From JAGWBG01 sp034421095 (GTDB lineage: Bacteria > Chloroflexota > Dehalococcoidia > Lucifugimonadales > JAGWBF01): DNA of 64,000 nucleotides. This document shows positions 7,753 through 16,655 of the stretch, in pieces (within the stretch, counting starts at the first letter, position 1; each line of letters begins with the position of its first letter). The stretch covers positions 93,582-157,581 of the forward strand of contig DAOUKR010000018.1 of assembly GCA_034421095.1 (NCBI GenBank). Reading direction: 5' to 3'. A model generated the notes under the pieces. That model saw nothing but the letters and a program-made list of their open reading frames with translations. It did no database searches and was not told the DNA's origin. The position numbers were made by a program, and so were the translations under genes.

Positions 7753-9819
7753 GTGACTGTTAAAGTGAAGTTGCGGCTATGGGGAGTCGTCCCGGTTTCT
7801 TTGGTTGTGATTGCCGCGCTTGCCGTTGCCTGCCGGCAGCCGGCTCCTACCGATATTCCCGTTTCAACTCCGGCCCCTACGAATACTCCCGGTCCGACCT
7901 TCACGTCCGCACCGTTACCTACTCCCACTGACGAACCAACTAGCATACCGACCCTCCCTCCCACTCCGATACCCACCCTTATGATGACACCCACGCCCAC
8001 CACTTTCCCAATACCAACTTCCATACCTGTTCCTATATCCATCCCCACCTTGACGCCAACCTCCACCGTCGCTCCGCCGGCGCCGATCATACTCACACCG
8101 GTCCCAACTCCTGAGCCTACTGCTACGCCCCTTCCCACACCAGTCTTGACTCCGACTCCGACACTTGCAACACCACCCACAGAGACTTACAGTCACGACC
8201 GTCTTGGATATACTGTCGCATATCCCGATAATTGGACCATCAGCACCGGCGACCCGACTTTTGTAGAGTTGGTGCCCGGCGAGGGGGGCGTTGTCCAGAT
8301 ACGTGGCAATATAGGTGGGCCGACCACTCTTGAAACACTTCTATTGCAACTGCTTATGGATTTTTCATCTGTCTCCAGCTTCCGTGAAGTAGCCGTGACA
8401 CCCACAAATAACGGCAGTCCCGGCTATCTCATCAGTTTTGAGTGGTCCTCCGACGATAGAGATTTTCGGACCGATTACATGTTCACGGTCAAAGGGGCGA
8501 GATTTTATTCGGTAGCGGCAAGTTCCGTCAGGGAATCATACGACCTGCACCGATCGGGTTTCCAGGAAGTGATAGATTCCTTCGAGACGACCCTGGCTCC
8601 ATCGGTTGAACCCATTGATACTGGCCCGGGAATTGATGAAATACTGGACCATATCGGCGACAAGGTTACCCAGATAAGAGGCCTGTCATCTCCCTCTGAG
8701 CTAAGGCACGAATTCCAGACTCGTGAAGAATTCAGCATGATGGCGAGTGATGCGCTGATTGATGATGAAACGCTCCGCGAGACCGAGCGACTGAAGGGGC
8801 TTTGCGTAGTGTTGGACCTATGCGCCCCCTCCGATGACCTGCTGCAAATCTCTCTGAGCATTGGAAGAGAGGGCGTCCTGGGGTTTTACGAGCCGGAGGA
8901 TAGGGTTCTTACTTTGGTGACAGGCACGGATGAGGCGGGTCCTCTGACATGGCTCACCTACGCCCATGAGTATACCCATGCCGTCCAGGACGAAGAGTTT
9001 GACCTGTCTGTGATAAGGTCGGAGGAGGATACCTTTGACTCATCAATGGCTGAACTCGCTCTCATAGAAGGTGATGCCGCTCTTACCGAGTATCTGTTCT
9101 ACGAGACCTTGCCGCCGGAGCAGCAGAGCGCCTTGGCTGTATTGCTTGAGGGAAGGACGGCAGAGTATTCAAACTCTCAGGAGGTGGCCCAGGCCCCACG
9201 TATAATTAGCGAAACCCTGGGCTGGGAATATGACGCCGGTCTCGGCTTTGCCTTCCGTCTTTACCTGGAGAACGGCTTCGATACCATTAACGCGGCCTTC
9301 GATGACCCTCCCAGGTCCACGGAGCAAATTATCCATCCTGAGAAGTACCTGGCAGGAGAAGCTCCCCATCCCGTCGAGTTGCCGGATTTGGCGACTGCCC
9401 TGGGAAACAACTGGTCCCTGCACGACACCGGCGTACTGGGAGAGCTTCTTACGAATGTCTACCTCGATACCTTTTTGACGGACCAAGTGGCGAGGGATGC
9501 GGCGGAAGGGTGGGGGGGAGACCGCTATGCTCTACTGAAGAATGACGAGGCCGAGACACTTCTGGCCCTGCGCTTCTCCTGGGATACTCCGGCAGATGCC
9601 GCCGAATTCTATCAGGCCTACGTTGACCTCGCAGCGGAGAAAGGCCGGGGCCAGTGGGAGTTGGCGGAGACCGGCCAAGGCCTACAACTCTGGGTCGGTG
9701 AGAGTATCAGCGTCCATCTGTCCCTTGAAGCTGACAACACCCTGGTTGTAATAGGCCCGGACCGTGCCACAGTGGATGCCGTGGTGGATGCGATTTCAGG
9801 CCCCGACGTTCCGAACTAG
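7753..9819 (+). CDS. Lipoprotein with HEXXH metallopeptidase-like domain
   Basis: 688-residue secreted lipoprotein. A signal peptide ends in LAVAC (Cys27); residues 30-145 are a Thr/Pro linker; residues 146-280 resemble a PsbP-like surface domain (DRLGYTVAYPDNW); the rest contains HEYTH at 405-409 and a possible third zinc ligand in ALIEGDA (Glu439), the layout of zincin peptidases. The GTG at 7753 sits close to GAGGAG; the GTG at 7765 is an equally plausible start. It has its own promoter. Substrate is unknown, and proteolytic activity is inferred only from the motif. Its Thr/Pro linker resembles that of the binding lipoprotein upstream. Confidence 0.8.
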   Translation: MTVKVKLRLWGVVPVSLVVIAALAVACRQPAPTDIPVSTPAPTNTPGPTFTSAPLPTPTDEPTSIPTLPPTPIPTLMMTPTPTTFPIPTSIPVPISIPTLTPTSTVAPPAPIILTPVPTPEPTATPLPTPVLTPTPTLATPPTETYSHDRLGYTVAYPDNWTISTGDPTFVELVPGEGGVVQIRGNIGGPTTLETLLLQLLMDFSSVSSFREVAVTPTNNGSPGYLISFEWSSDDRDFRTDYMFTVKGARFYSVAASSVRESYDLHRSGFQEVIDSFETTLAPSVEPIDTGPGIDEILDHIGDKVTQIRGLSSPSELRHEFQTREEFSMMASDALIDDETLRETERLKGLCVVLDLCAPSDDLLQISLSIGREGVLGFYEPEDRVLTLVTGTDEAGPLTWLTYAHEYTHAVQDEEFDLSVIRSEEDTFDSSMAELALIEGDAALTEYLFYETLPPEQQSALAVLLEGRTAEYSNSQEVAQAPRIISETLGWEYDAGLGFAFRLYLENGFDTINAAFDDPPRSTEQIIHPEKYLAGEAPHPVELPDLATALGNNWSLHDTGVLGELLTNVYLDTFLTDQVARDAAEGWGGDRYALLKNDEAETLLALRFSWDTPADAAEFYQAYVDLAAEKGRGQWELAETGQGLQLWVGESISVHLSLEADNTLVVIGPDRATVDAVVDAISGPDVPN

Positions 9820-9973
9820 GCCCGACTATGCCCCGCAATGGGATACCTGCGTTCATCCGCCGGCCTCGGGGGTGTGTCCACAGAGTGTTGCCATACGGCC
9901 TCGGCACATTTATGGCATTTTCGGGCCAGCGTTGTTAGAATGAATTTACCAGGCCCCTAGAGAGTTGATTCCT

Positions 9974-10912
9974 ATGTATGATCGTATCTTGGTCCCGCTG
10001 GACGGGTCTTATCGTAGCGAACAAGTCTTACCCTATGTTCGTCAATTGGGGTTGGAGTTGTCGATACCTTTGACCCTCATTCTGGTAGTCGTACCGCCCC
10101 CTTCCAGCATCAGTCGGGACCTAAACCCAAGTCTGTACCAACATGAAACGGTAGAACACCAGACCGAACATGCTGGTTCGTATCTAGGTACTGTGGCAGA
10201 GGGCCTTCGCTCCGAAGGACTTTCGGTCTCTACGGTCATACCATCGGGTGTCCCCTGGCAAGCGATAGTCGAAGAGGCGCAGCAAACGCCGGACACTCTC
10301 ATCGCCATGTCCGGCCACGGCCGTTCGGGGGTGGCCCGATGGTGGCTGGGTAGTGTTGCCGACCGGGTACTCCATCTGACAACTGGCCCACTATTGGTGG
10401 TGAAGTCCCATCAGGACAGGGAAACCCCTCACGCGGAAGAATTCAACCGGGTCATAGTGCCGGTGGACGGGTCCCTCCTGGCTGAGGCAGTGCTGCCTCA
10501 CGTGACCCTGATCAGCAAAGGACTGAACTTGGCTGTAGACCTGGTAAGGGTTATACCCACCCATGAAAACCTCCGCCTCGCTGTTCCTCCCGGCCTTTTC
10601 AGCGGTGCATCAGCCGATAGTGCTTTGAAACAGGAGACCGAGGAAGCAGCCGAATACCTTGAGCAGCTAAAAGAGAGCCTGTTGAATCAAGGGGTGGGCA
10701 AGGTGGATGTCCATCTGCTCCATGGCGACCCCGCGTCCTCAATCATCAATATAGCCAGCGAGACCCGCGACCGGCTGGTGGCTGTGACTACTCACGGACG
10801 TTCCGGTGTTGGCCGTTGGATACTGGGCAGCGTAGCCGACCGCATAATACGTTATTCCGGCGACCCGGTGCTGCTGGTCCGTGCCGCTGAATCAAGGACA
10901 TTCACAGGTTAG
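9974..10912 (+). CDS. Universal stress protein with two Usp domains
   Basis: Cytoplasmic UspA-family protein of 312 residues made of two tandem Usp domains. Each domain ends in the nucleotide-binding motif GX2GX9GS: SGHGRSGVARWWLGSVADR near residue 115 and THGRSGVGRWILGSVADR near residue 285, so both halves should bind ATP. Start taken at MYDRILVPLDGS rather than the TTG at 9965, because this is where the domain begins; the ribosome site is weak either way. It is monocistronic, between a lipoprotein gene and a convergent SMP-30 gene. Role in stress survival is known for the family; the specific trigger is not visible. Confidence 0.88.
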   Translation: MYDRILVPLDGSYRSEQVLPYVRQLGLELSIPLTLILVVVPPPSSISRDLNPSLYQHETVEHQTEHAGSYLGTVAEGLRSEGLSVSTVIPSGVPWQAIVEEAQQTPDTLIAMSGHGRSGVARWWLGSVADRVLHLTTGPLLVVKSHQDRETPHAEEFNRVIVPVDGSLLAEAVLPHVTLISKGLNLAVDLVRVIPTHENLRLAVPPGLFSGASADSALKQETEEAAEYLEQLKESLLNQGVGKVDVHLLHGDPASSIINIASETRDRLVAVTTHGRSGVGRWILGSVADRIIRYSGDPVLLVRAAESRTFTG

Positions 10913-10982
10913 GCCAGAAGCCCAACGGGCTGACGTATGGGTAGACGTCTCAAACAAGCCCTGGAAACCCTCCCTCAGAGCT

Positions 10983-11894
10983 TTACCGGGGGACCGGCAC
11001 CCCGGGAATCTTCAGCCTGATACGGCCCAATTTATTGAAGGTGGTGAGGTACATAGTCTTCCAATCTTCATCACCCCATCCCACGTTGGTTACGTTGTTG
11101 CCTTCACCAGTCAATATGGTCCCCAGATGTTTACCGGAAGGGTCTATAATCCATATTCCTCCGGGTCCTGTGCAGTATACGTTTCCCTCAAGGTCCACCT
11201 TCATACCATCAGGGACGCCCGCCCGCTCACCTTTCAGCACACAGAAGACCCTGTCATTGGTCAACGTCCCGTCGTCCTGTACGTCGAAGGCTCTTATATG
11301 CCTCTCAACGGAGTCATTTACGTAGAGGATGCTCTCTCCAGGAGAGAAACACAGGCCGTTGGGGATAGTACAATCGGTAACCACAGGGGCGATGTCGCTC
11401 AAATCCGGGGAGACCCGGAAGACACCTCGAAATTCCAGCTCTTTGTGGGAGGCAATCAGAAGCGGGTCGGTAAAGTATATGCTTCCGTCGGACTTTACCA
11501 CTACGTCATTGGGGCGGTTCAACCGCTTACCATCGTACCGGTCGGCCACCACAGTGACAGTCCCGTCGGATTCCAGGCGCGTGACACGCCGGGTTGCGTG
11601 CTCACAGGCTACCAGCCTGCCCTGTGGGTCTCTGGTGAGTCCGTTGGCCTCGTTTGAAGGTTCCATAAACAGGGATACACCCTCCCCGGATGCCCACTTC
11701 ATCCTCCGGTTCTGGCCGATGTCGCTAAAGAGCAGGTATCCACCCTCCTGCCACCACAGTGGACCCTCGGCAGGCCACCAGGGGATCCCGGGGGTGCCTC
11801 TGTCTCCACCGAAACCGTCACCCAGCCATTCTACCTCCAGTTCCAGTGACGACACTATGCGTGATAACTCCTGAGCGTTCTGCTCTATAGCCAT
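10983..11894 (-). CDS. SMP-30/gluconolactonase family protein, copy 2
   Basis: 303-residue six-bladed beta-propeller of the SMP-30/gluconolactonase/LRE family, which hydrolyses sugar or other lactones using a divalent metal. Family motifs are AEGPLWW near the N-terminus (metal-binding Glu), NRPNDVVVKSDGSIYFTDP (Asn and Asp ligands) and PDGMKVDLEGNVYCTGPGG. The start has AAGGAGG at 5 bases. It is a tandem duplicate of the gene upstream; even the ribosome sites and first codons align between the two. No signal peptide is seen, so it is probably cytoplasmic. Substrate unknown. Confidence 0.88.
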   Translation of the reverse strand: MAIEQNAQELSRIVSSLELEVEWLGDGFGGDRGTPGIPWWPAEGPLWWQEGGYLLFSDIGQNRRMKWASGEGVSLFMEPSNEANGLTRDPQGRLVACEHATRRVTRLESDGTVTVVADRYDGKRLNRPNDVVVKSDGSIYFTDPLLIASHKELEFRGVFRVSPDLSDIAPVVTDCTIPNGLCFSPGESILYVNDSVERHIRAFDVQDDGTLTNDRVFCVLKGERAGVPDGMKVDLEGNVYCTGPGGIWIIDPSGKHLGTILTGEGNNVTNVGWGDEDWKTMYLTTFNKLGRIRLKIPGVPVPR

Positions 11895-12006
11895 GGCAAC
11901 CTCCTTAACAACACAATTTCTGATTGCAAGCGGCGTATGCCCTCTTCCAGTCCCTCTTCCTGGGCCGAATGAGATTCAAGCCTTGTCCTAACAGGGGTTA
12001 TTCTGC

Positions 12007-12915
12007 CTACGGCACAGGCACGCCGGGAATCTTCAGCCGGATGGAAGCCAGTTCGTGATAGGTGGTGATGAACAGGGTCTTCCAGTCCTCGCCGCCCCAA
12101 CCGACGTTGGTGGTCTGATCAGACCCGGTCAAGATTGTTCCCAGGTGCTTGCCGTTGGGGTCCATCACCCATACTCCCCCTGGGCCCGTGCAGTATATGT
12201 TTCCCTCAACGTCTACCTTCATGCCGTCTGGCGACCCCGGCCTGTCACCGGATAGGTCGGCGAATACACGGTCACTGGCCAAGGCCAGAACACCGCTTTG
12301 CTGAACGCCGAAAGCCCTTATATGCCTCCTACGGGAATCATCAATGTAAAGGACACTCTCATCCGGGGAGAAGGCCAGACCGTTGGGCACTATGAAGTCT
12401 CTGACCAGCAGGGTGATGGTGCCCAAGTCCGGGGACACCCGATATACCCCGGAGAAGTCCAGGTCCAGGCCCACGTCCGGCGCACCGGGGTCGGTAAAGT
12501 ATATGCTTCCATCCGACTTGACCACCACGTCGTTGGGCCGGTTCAAACGCCTGTCCTGATACCTGTTGGCTACAACCGTGATGCTTCCGTCCGGCTCAAG
12601 GCGAGTGACACGGCGACTGCTGTGTTCACACGCTATGAGCCTGCCCTGCCGGTCACGAGTGAGTCCGTTGGCGTAGTTGGTGCCCTCGCTGAACAGGGTC
12701 ACGCCCTCCCCCTGCGCCCATTTCAGCCTCTGGTTGTGGCCTATGTCGCTGAAGAGCAGGTATCCGCCTTCCTTCCACCACAGAGGCCCTTCGGCAGGCC
12801 CGGTGCCGGGGTCGGCAGGTGCGCCCCGGATGCCTAGCCCGCTGGCCAGCCATTCCAGGTCCTGGTCTTTTGACACGATGCGCTTAAGCTCGGGTGAGAC
12901 CTGTTCTATAGGCAC
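12007..12915 (-). CDS. SMP-30/gluconolactonase family protein, copy 1
   Basis: 302-residue paralogue of the downstream copy, with the same propeller motifs (AEGPLWW, NRPNDVVVKSDGSIYFTDP, PDGMKVDVEGNIYCTGPGG). The start is set at a GTG (PIEQV follows) because AGGAGG lies 5 bases before it and this layout aligns base for base with the start of the other copy; the ATG at 12936 has no ribosome site. A promoter is seen 36 bp upstream. The two copies probably form one transcript and may have different lactone substrates. In the wider context of CoA-transferases and dehydratases they may serve breakdown of cyclic esters. Confidence 0.88.
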   Translation of the reverse strand: MPIEQVSPELKRIVSKDQDLEWLASGLGIRGAPADPGTGPAEGPLWWKEGGYLLFSDIGHNQRLKWAQGEGVTLFSEGTNYANGLTRDRQGRLIACEHSSRRVTRLEPDGSITVVANRYQDRRLNRPNDVVVKSDGSIYFTDPGAPDVGLDLDFSGVYRVSPDLGTITLLVRDFIVPNGLAFSPDESVLYIDDSRRRHIRAFGVQQSGVLALASDRVFADLSGDRPGSPDGMKVDVEGNIYCTGPGGVWVMDPNGKHLGTILTGSDQTTNVGWGGEDWKTLFITTYHELASIRLKIPGVPVP

Positions 12916-12950
12916 GACAACCTCCTCTTGTTGCATCTATTTCTCGAGGG

Positions 12951-12979
12951 ATGGTAACTGGGCAGATAAACACTGTCAA
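12951..12979 (-). promoter_or_regulatory. Promoter for the SMP-30 pair
   Basis: TTGACA (12974-12979) and TACCAT (12951-12956), 17-bp spacing, upstream of the first SMP-30 gene on the minus strand. The -35 overlaps the untranslated or terminal region of rimM. Confidence 0.5.
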
Positions 12980-12983
12980 GGGT

Positions 12984-13496
12984 CTATCTGAGTCCTTCGG
13001 GAAGGTCAACCGTCATCGTCCTTCCGTTCACGTCCACATTTACCACCACGTCATCCAGGGCTGGTATCAGTATCTCCGAGCCCTTATGGAATACTACGTA
13101 CACGTCATTGCTGCCGGTGGCGAGAATCTCGGTTACCTGACCAAGATACTCGCGCTCCTGGGTATATACGCGAATACCTATGATTTGAAAATGATAATAT
13201 TCGCCCTCGGGAAGCTGAGGGACCATGTCCTCGGGCACCAGAAGCAGACTGCCCCGCAGGTTTTCGGCCTCGTTGCGACTGTCAATGCCTTCCAACTTCA
13301 GCCCGATTCTCCCCTTTGGCAGTTCGCGCGAAGATTTTATCTTGTGAGGCTGGTCGTTTATATATAGCACTCCCCCGGAGGAGAACCTGCCGGGGGAATC
13401 GCTGATGGCCTCTATCTGGAGTTCGCCCGTTATACCCTGGGGCGACAACACCCTGCCTACCAGGACCAGCCTCCTGGACGTGCCGTCTTTATCCAT
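12984..13496 (-). CDS. rimM: Ribosome maturation factor RimM
   Basis: 16S rRNA processing protein that binds ribosomal protein S19 and helps mature the 30S head. The 170 residues show the N-terminal beta-barrel (LVLVGRVLSPQGITGELQIEA) and the C-terminal PRC-barrel (YYHFQIIGIRVYTQEREYLGQVTEI ... VDLPEG). The start at MDKDG has GAGG at about 10 bases; a longer frame starting at a TTG at 13550 lacks a ribosome site. It is third after rpsP and khpA, the usual order, though separated by about 200 bp. The trmD gene that normally follows is replaced here by the SMP-30 pair. Confidence 0.92.
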   Translation of the reverse strand: MDKDGTSRRLVLVGRVLSPQGITGELQIEAISDSPGRFSSGGVLYINDQPHKIKSSRELPKGRIGLKLEGIDSRNEAENLRGSLLLVPEDMVPQLPEGEYYHFQIIGIRVYTQEREYLGQVTEILATGSNDVYVVFHKGSEILIPALDDVVVNVDVNGRTMTVDLPEGLR

Positions 13497-13696
13497 GAGC
13501 CGAACCTCGCTATGACCCAGAGAAGGTTTGAAGCACCGCATTTCTGACAAGTGAACGACGTTAGGTGGACTCAGAATGGCAGAAAATAACGCGGAGGTCT
13601 CCGAAAGCTGCGGTATGACTATAAGGCAGTAGGCGTCTGGGAAAGTGAGAGTGAAGGTAGGGATTGTTTTGGATATTAACTATGCTAAGGTAAAAG

Positions 13697-13924
13697 TCAG
13701 ACTATCTCGAGAATAGCCCTCGTCCCGTTCTTTACGGATGCTACCCGGAGGAGCACTCGCATTGCCTGAGCAACACGGCCCTGTCTTCCTATTATCTTTC
13801 CCTTGTCCTCGTCGGCCACCTCCAACCTCAGGATTACCCTCCCATCCTCAATCTCCTCGGTGACCTTCACATCCTCGGGCTTGCTAGCCAGGCTCTTGGC
13901 TATATACTCGATTAGCTCCTTCAT
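13697..13924 (-). CDS. khpA: KH-domain RNA-binding protein KhpA
   Basis: 75-residue single-KH-domain RNA-binding protein (formerly YlqC). The KH signature GKIIGRQGRVAQAMRVLLRVA occupies residues 42-62. It overlaps the end of rpsP by 4 bases, which implies translational coupling, and is in the conserved rpsP-khpA-rimM order. In other bacteria it works with KhpB on small and messenger RNAs. No oddities. About 200 bp to rimM downstream contain no other supported feature. Confidence 0.93.
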   Translation of the reverse strand: MKELIEYIAKSLASKPEDVKVTEEIEDGRVILRLEVADEDKGKIIGRQGRVAQAMRVLLRVASVKNGTRAILEIV

Positions 13925-14178
13925 CCCTCTTTTACCTTTTCGTATATTCCATTCCAGTTGAAGATTCTCTCAACCGGCTCCGAGGGCTGGGCACCCTTCT
14001 TCAGCCATGCGATGGCCTTTTCCTCGTTGAGAGTGACCTTCGGGGGGTCGTATAACGGCTCGTATTGGCCTATCCACTCCACGTAGGCCCCGTCCCTCGG
14101 TGCTCTGGAATCGGCCACCACAATCCTGTAGGACGGCTGACCTTTCTTTCCTACTCGTCTCAGTCTAATCCTTAGCAT
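13921..14178 (-). CDS. rpsP: 30S ribosomal protein S16
   Basis: 85-residue structural protein of the small ribosomal subunit. The N-terminus MLRIRLRRVGKKGQPSYRIVVADSRAPRDG is diagnostic. GGAG lies 10 bases upstream of the ATG and a near-consensus promoter about 60 bp upstream. It heads the rpsP-khpA-rimM operon. The ffh gene that often precedes it is absent; a YihY-type gene lies upstream instead. Confidence 0.96.
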   Translation of the reverse strand: MLRIRLRRVGKKGQPSYRIVVADSRAPRDGAYVEWIGQYEPLYDPPKVTLNEEKAIAWLKKGAQPSEPVERIFNWNGIYEKVKEG

Positions 14179-14237
14179 AATCCGACTACTCCGCCCCCTG
14201 AATCAAGTCCAGGGTATTTTCCAACCTGATGCTTGGG

Positions 14238-14266
14238 ATTTTAAGCCTCTGAAGTAGGGTTGTCAA
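14238..14266 (-). promoter_or_regulatory. Strong promoter for rpsP-khpA-rimM
   Basis: TTGACA (14261-14266) and TAAAAT (14238-14243) separated by exactly 17 bp on the minus strand, giving a leader of roughly 50 nt before rpsP. Confidence 0.8.
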
Positions 14267-14342
14267 CGCTGGTACGGCTCTTTCACTCACCGGAAACGGG
14301 ACGCCCCACAATTTCCTTCCCCGCTCCGCCCTGCCCGAGCCG

Positions 14343-15431
14343 TCAGGCGACGTGTTTGCCCCGTTCTATACCTTCCCGCATTCGCCCATACTCCGAGGAG
14401 AACTCCGCTCCGACGATGAGGATAAAAGCGGAGACGTATATCCACACTAGCAGGGCGATGACCGAGCCCAGCGAGCCATAGACCTTCTCGTAGTCGGCGA
14501 AGTTGTGCAGGTAGAAAACGAACAAGTTCTTGGAGATTTCGAAGGCGACTGCCGCCAGTATTGCCCCGGGCCAGACGTACTTCCATCGGACCGCCGTATT
14601 AGGCAGGTACTTGTAAATCAGCATGAATATGCACAGGCTGAACACAAAAGGCAAAGCTCTGATTACTACATTGATGACATTATTCTCCAGGAAAATCGGG
14701 CGACCTACCCCTGGCAGGTCTATGTTGCCCAAAGCCTCGATGGCGTTGGTGAGGGAGACCGAGGTGAGAAACAGCAGGCTAACGCCCATGGCCATGGCCA
14801 TACTGCGTAGCTTCGATACGTAGAAGGGCCGGTCCTTGTGGACATCCCACGCACGATTCACTGCTCTGGTGATTCCGCCGAAGATAGCGCTGGCCGTCCA
14901 GAACAGCCCCAAGATACCCAGGATTCCCAGAGGGCCTCGCAGGTCTGCTATGGCTTCGACGTTGTCTTCCAACTCATCGGTAGATGCCGGCAGATGAGTG
15001 TGGAAGAAGTCGAATAGCTGCGCTCGCACCGATTCGGATTCGATGAACATGCCAAGAAGGGCTATGAGACCTAACATCAGGGGAAACAAAGACAGGATGG
15101 CATAGTAGGCTACCCCGGCCGCCATGTGGGTTGCGTCGTCGTCGCTCACTTCCTGAGCGGTACGGACAATCAGGGCTATCGCCGGAATTGCGAGGAGCCT
15201 GTCAACTACAGGCTGCGCAGTCTGTCGCAGGTGGGTTGCCTTGTAACTTGTCTTGCGAGCGATGCGGGCGAACAGTGCTATCACCGGAATTTCAAGGAAC
15301 CCGGCGACCATCAGCTTCGACGTCTCTCGTGGGTCCCTCGCTTTCCCGGCGGCACGGAGAAGTGGAGCTATCACTGGAATTGTGCGGAGCCCGCTCTTAG
15401 CAGGCTCCACATTCCGTTGTAGATACCTCAC
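14343..15431 (-). CDS. YihY/BrkB-family inner-membrane protein with repeat extension
   Basis: 362-residue membrane protein of the YihY (formerly tRNA-processing RNase BN) family. The core from about residue 95 has the family start (THMAAGVAYYAILSLFPLMLGLIALLGMF), six predicted membrane helices and the GxxG-rich end. The first 95 residues are an unusual extension with three imperfect copies of IPVIAxxxRxA at residues 18, 48 and 80. Start is a GTG with GAGG at 5 bases. The next gene upstream, 23 bp away, encodes a highly periodic protein, and the two probably form an operon. Biochemical role of the family is uncertain; RNase activity is no longer accepted. Confidence 0.88.
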   Translation of the reverse strand: MRYLQRNVEPAKSGLRTIPVIAPLLRAAGKARDPRETSKLMVAGFLEIPVIALFARIARKTSYKATHLRQTAQPVVDRLLAIPAIALIVRTAQEVSDDDATHMAAGVAYYAILSLFPLMLGLIALLGMFIESESVRAQLFDFFHTHLPASTDELEDNVEAIADLRGPLGILGILGLFWTASAIFGGITRAVNRAWDVHKDRPFYVSKLRSMAMAMGVSLLFLTSVSLTNAIEALGNIDLPGVGRPIFLENNVINVVIRALPFVFSLCIFMLIYKYLPNTAVRWKYVWPGAILAAVAFEISKNLFVFYLHNFADYEKVYGSLGSVIALLVWIYVSAFILIVGAEFSSEYGRMREGIERGKHVA

Positions 15432-15454
15432 CCTGGCCTCAATTTGGGTGTGGG

Positions 15455-16555
15455 TTAGCTGCTTTGTTCCCTGTCTCGGAAGGGCGCTCTTACCACCACC
15501 CTGACGCCGCTAATCGTGCCTGAAACGGCGTTGGTAACAGCACTAACGGTTGTTTCTCCGAAGGAGCCGGCCGCGCTCACCGCCCCGTTGGCCGCCGCCG
15601 ATGCGGCGTCGGTGCCCCTTACCCCGATGCTACCCGCGCTGTCAATAGCCGACTCCACCGCATTCCGGGCTACGGATGCAACGTCCCCTCCAACCTCTGC
15701 CGTGCCTTTTATCAGCCCTCGAGCGCTGTCCTCGATAGCCTGTACCAGATTGCCACCCATTTGCTGGGTGCCGATTATCGTCCCGTTAATGGTATCCCTT
15801 GCGGCAGATGCCAAGTCTCCCCCGACTTCCCTTGTGCCGTGGATTGCACCCCGGGCAGAGCTGAAGGCGGCCTCCTGTATGGTGGTGGATACACCGCCGG
15901 TGGCCTCTATAGCCCCCTCTACGGCGTTCCGGGTCACCGATGCCACGTCGCCCCCAACCCCCGCGGCGCCCCTTATCAGACCGCGGGTGCTGTCCTCGAT
16001 GGCTTCCATCACGCTGCCGCCCACCTCGTGAGTGCCTGTGACGGTCCCTTTAATGGTATCCCTGGCTGTGGCACCCAGGTCGCCGCCCACTTCCCTGGTA
16101 CCCTGAATGGCGCCCTGAGCTATGCTAAATGCCATGTCCTCGGCCCTTAGACCGATGCTCTTGGTGGTCGTCATCGCCCCTTCAACGGCGCCCCGTGCCA
16201 CCGTGCCTACGTCGCCCCCCACCTCACCGGTGCCCCTCACTGCGGCCCGTATCGTATCGCTCATAACACCAACAGTGACCGTGCTGACCTCCCCGGCCCC
16301 GCGAATCACCCCTATGATAGTGCCCTTGGCCGTGGTGCCCAACTCGGTCCCCACGTCGTTGGTGGCTTGTATGGCACCCTTAATCACGTCGCCAACCAAC
16401 CCCTCGAACTCGGTCACAGTCTCCCTGGAACCTCGGAATGCCCCGACCGTGACCCCGCGGGCGGCATCTATGGTGCTTTCCACCACATCCCCAGCCCCGC
16501 TAATAGTCCCCGTTAAAGCCTCTCTGATTGACCTGCCCAGATTCCCCAGCGTCAC
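15455..16555 (-). CDS. Gly/Ala-rich periodic protein with 88-residue super-repeat
   Basis: 366-residue protein that I cannot assign to a family. It consists of alternating 18- and 26-residue modules, making a 44-residue unit; two units form an 88-residue super-repeat whose last two copies are nearly identical. Short modules read like AIxGTREVGGDLxxxARD; long ones carry AIEDSxRG or EAAFSSARG. The 44 and 88 lengths are multiples of 11, which fits a right-handed amphipathic coil of the LEA or apolipoprotein kind. No signal peptide or membrane helix. Start is a GTG with AAGGAGG at 8 bases. It precedes the YihY gene. A membrane-surface or stress-protective role is a guess. Confidence 0.8.
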   Translation of the reverse strand: MTLGNLGRSIREALTGTISGAGDVVESTIDAARGVTVGAFRGSRETVTEFEGLVGDVIKGAIQATNDVGTELGTTAKGTIIGVIRGAGEVSTVTVGVMSDTIRAAVRGTGEVGGDVGTVARGAVEGAMTTTKSIGLRAEDMAFSIAQGAIQGTREVGGDLGATARDTIKGTVTGTHEVGGSVMEAIEDSTRGLIRGAAGVGGDVASVTRNAVEGAIEATGGVSTTIQEAAFSSARGAIHGTREVGGDLASAARDTINGTIIGTQQMGGNLVQAIEDSARGLIKGTAEVGGDVASVARNAVESAIDSAGSIGVRGTDAASAAANGAVSAAGSFGETTVSAVTNAVSGTISGVRVVVRAPFRDREQSS

Positions 16556-16655
16556 GGCTGTACCTCCTTAATTCATGTGCCAGCCCGCATGGCAAAGTTG
16601 CTTCCCCATATCATACCATATCGTGCAGACCCCCTGCCTGCTAAAACCACCGCAT

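Noticed and set aside
7710..8180. Gly/Val-rich minus-strand frame resembling a repeat protein
   Set aside because: It is the complement of the Thr/Pro linker codons of the lipoprotein gene; the same artefact occurs at 5457-5645.
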